From NCBI GenBank assembly GCA_958296125.1, contig OY282444.1, positions 806,001 through 870,000 on the forward strand: a stretch of DNA of 64,000 bases, given 5' to 3'. Position 1 is the stretch's first letter. Each line of letters starts with the position of its first letter. Shown here one piece after another: positions 62,467-64,000 of the stretch. A program made the translations under genes and the position numbers. Source of the DNA: an uncultured Poribacteria bacterium (GTDB lineage Bacteria; Poribacteria; WGA-4E; PCPOR2b). The notes under the pieces were generated by a model. The model did no database searches. It had not been told where the DNA came from and saw only the letters and a program-made list of their open reading frames with translations.

Positions 62467-64000
62467 ACGAATCTGCCAATCAGAATACGATGCCGCATCA
62501 GTCCAGTGAGGAAACGACCTCGTTCAGGGCAGGCGATCCGTCCAGTCAAATCAATATGGAGCACGCACACGCACAAGCGGCTACACTCGCAAGAGAGACG
62601 GTCATTCCACTGACGCAAAATAGTGAGACAATGACATCGGATATCCGGTCGGTTATCCGTGAAAGTCGCGAACAGACACGTCAAACCCGGGTAACAAATG
62701 CTTTTCTGAAAATCATCGCTTTTGGTACAACGCTGATTTCGCTTGCAATTCTCATTGGCGTTGTCTACCTGCTCAAGGACATTCTTGCGCTGGTGGTGGT
62801 CTCGTTCCTGATTGCCTACATTTTTAGTCCGATTGTAGATTTAATCGAGCGAAGGGGAGTCAACCGGACACTTGTGGTCATTATCATCACGCTATTAATG
62901 CTCAGCAGCTTTGCTTTTCTTTCAACGGTGACTGTTAATAGCATCACTGGACAGCTTCAGAAGTTCAGTGAAGTGCTGTTGAGCGCGGAACTAGGGGTTG
63001 AAGCTGATTTAGACCGCGGCAAAATCCCGGAGAATTTACGACAGCAGTTCGTAGAGAATGGGGTTACGCTTTCTCAGAGTGCAGCGATTGTTGTTGCAGA
63101 AACAGGCAACAGATGGAAATTGACTGACACGGGGAATCGCAGAACCTACGATATCAGGAAAGAAGAAAACCAACTCAAAGTTTACAAAACGCTTGCACAT
63201 CTTGTCAATCTTGAACGCCTTGTCGATACAGCCACAACAGCTTTGAATCTAATCCCCGAACCCCTTCGTACACCCGTGCTCAACTATCTTGAGGAAACTG
63301 AAGACACGGACACCTCGACGGGAGTCTCTGAGAATAAGCCTGTTCAATCACTTGACCGTGAACAAGTGCATGCTCTTGTTGGACGGCTGCAAGACAAAAT
63401 TTTGGGATTTGTGATTGGACACTCTCAATCGATCTTCAATGCAATTAGCACTTCTGCAAGAGGCGCGTTTTCGGCAGTTACAACCGGTGTCATCCTCCTA
63501 TTTCTAACCTTTTTTCTGCTCAACAGTGGACGACAGATGAAGAAAGCCTTTATTCAGATTGTGCCGAATCGCTTCTTTGAGCCCGCTTTGGTGCTGATTG
63601 AGGGACTCGATCGGCAACTAGGGGGATACCTGCGTAGCCGTCTGATCCAGACAATCATAATCTCGATAGTTGCCGCAATTGGGTATTGGATTTTGGGGCT
63701 ACGGTTTGTAATCTCTATTAGCATTATCGCTGGACTGGCGAATCTGATTCCCTATATCGGTCCATTCATCGGGGCGATTCCTGCAATCATTGTCGTCTTT
63801 CTAGGCTCCCGATTTGGGCTTGGTTGGAGCCTGTTAGCCGTTATCATGTTGACGCTTGTGATACAAATCATTGACAATACGATTATCACCCCACTGATAA
63901 TCGGCAAAAGTGTCGAGTTGGGACCCGTGACAACAATTGTTGTAGTATTACTTGGCGAGCAGTTACTCGGCTTAGTCGGTCTGCTAATGGCGGTTCCGAT
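62463..64000 (+). CDS. AI-2E-family membrane protein, 3' end cut by window edge
   Basis: At least 512 residues. A polar N-terminal region of about 75 residues, then hydrophobic segments (LKIIAFGTTLISLAILIGVVYLL, VVSFLIAYIFSPIVDLIE), a large soluble loop, VGRLQDKILGFVIG, and the family core IGYWILGLRFVISISIIAGLANLIPYIGPFIG and ITPLIIGKSVELGP. These proteins (PF01594) include the TqsA exporter and Na+/H+ antiporters; some act as permeases of unknown substrate. Translationally coupled to the cNMP-binding protein gene. The C-terminus lies beyond the window. Confidence 0.9.
   Translation, partial: MNESANQNTMPHQSSEETTSFRAGDPSSQINMEHAHAQAATLARETVIPLTQNSETMTSDIRSVIRESREQTRQTRVTNAFLKIIAFGTTLISLAILIGVVYLLKDILALVVVSFLIAYIFSPIVDLIERRGVNRTLVVIIITLLMLSSFAFLSTVTVNSITGQLQKFSEVLLSAELGVEADLDRGKIPENLRQQFVENGVTLSQSAAIVVAETGNRWKLTDTGNRRTYDIRKEENQLKVYKTLAHLVNLERLVDTATTALNLIPEPLRTPVLNYLEETEDTDTSTGVSENKPVQSLDREQVHALVGRLQDKILGFVIGHSQSIFNAISTSARGAFSAVTTGVILLFLTFFLLNSGRQMKKAFIQIVPNRFFEPALVLIEGLDRQLGGYLRSRLIQTIIISIVAAIGYWILGLRFVISISIIAGLANLIPYIGPFIGAIPAIIVVFLGSRFGLGWSLLAVIMLTLVIQIIDNTIITPLIIGKSVELGPVTTIVVVLLGEQLLGLVGLLMAVP

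Overview
The window is bacterial, gene-dense and mostly written on the minus strand. Gene content suggests a Candidatus Poribacteria-like genome or a related uncultivated lineage. The pointers are three phytanoyl-CoA dioxygenase-type proteins, mandelate racemase, Gfo/Idh/MocA and amidohydrolase enzymes, a CotH-kinase/lamin-tail protein, a DUF6785-like membrane protein, several secreted ConA-like and CBM9-like proteins, and many short palindromic repeats between genes. This assignment is inference from gene content; no rRNA or tRNA gene was recognised.

Layout. 1-5.6 kb: a carbohydrate ABC importer (binding protein, two permeases, and an ATPase cut by the left edge) with a cytochrome P460-like lipoprotein lying before the ATPase. 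5.7-13.7 kb: a glycosyltransferase, tsaE, purE, a redoxin-like protein without cysteine, a sugar-binding lipoprotein, ubiE, a PhyH dioxygenase, a Uma2-type protein, a PorV/PorQ-like outer-membrane protein and a zinc-ribbon protein. 13.8-20.1 kb: an amidohydrolase, kbl, an SDR, threonine synthase, manC and a polyprenyl-phosphate-sugar synthase-like GT2. 20.3-29.7 kb: a DUF6785-like membrane protein and two diverged copies of a three-gene module for secreted ConA-like and CBM9-like proteins, with a HEAT-repeat gene at the junction. 30.1-33.4 kb: a type ISP-like restriction-modification protein carrying dispersed repeats inside its reading frame. 33.5-36.7 kb: an enolase-superfamily dehydratase, an HpcH/HpaI aldolase and a luciferase-like oxidoreductase.

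37-50.6 kb: an ECF sigma factor with a long structured leader, the CotH/EF-hand/lamin-tail protein, an S66 carboxypeptidase, a SelA-like PLP enzyme, an oxidoreductase, a transaldolase-like protein, an ABC exporter with a disturbed start, and two PhyH dioxygenases. 51-64 kb: a concentrated partner-switching and phosphorelay region with four STAS proteins plus a STAS remnant, two HATPase anti-sigma-type kinases, two SpoIIE-type phosphatases, a three-PAS hybrid histidine kinase and a single-domain response regulator. It is followed by a cNMP-binding protein and an AI-2E-family membrane protein cut by the right edge.

The observations most worth following are: (1) a shared C-terminal motif, K-L-x-x-x-W-G-x-[LI]-K, on all six secreted proteins of the duplicated module although they belong to two different folds, which may be a sorting or anchoring tag; (2) small repeats inserted without breaking the frame of the restriction-modification gene and read in two different frames; (3) the partner-switching cluster with no adjacent sigma factor; (4) two structured RNA leaders, before the ECF sigma gene and before the first STAS gene.
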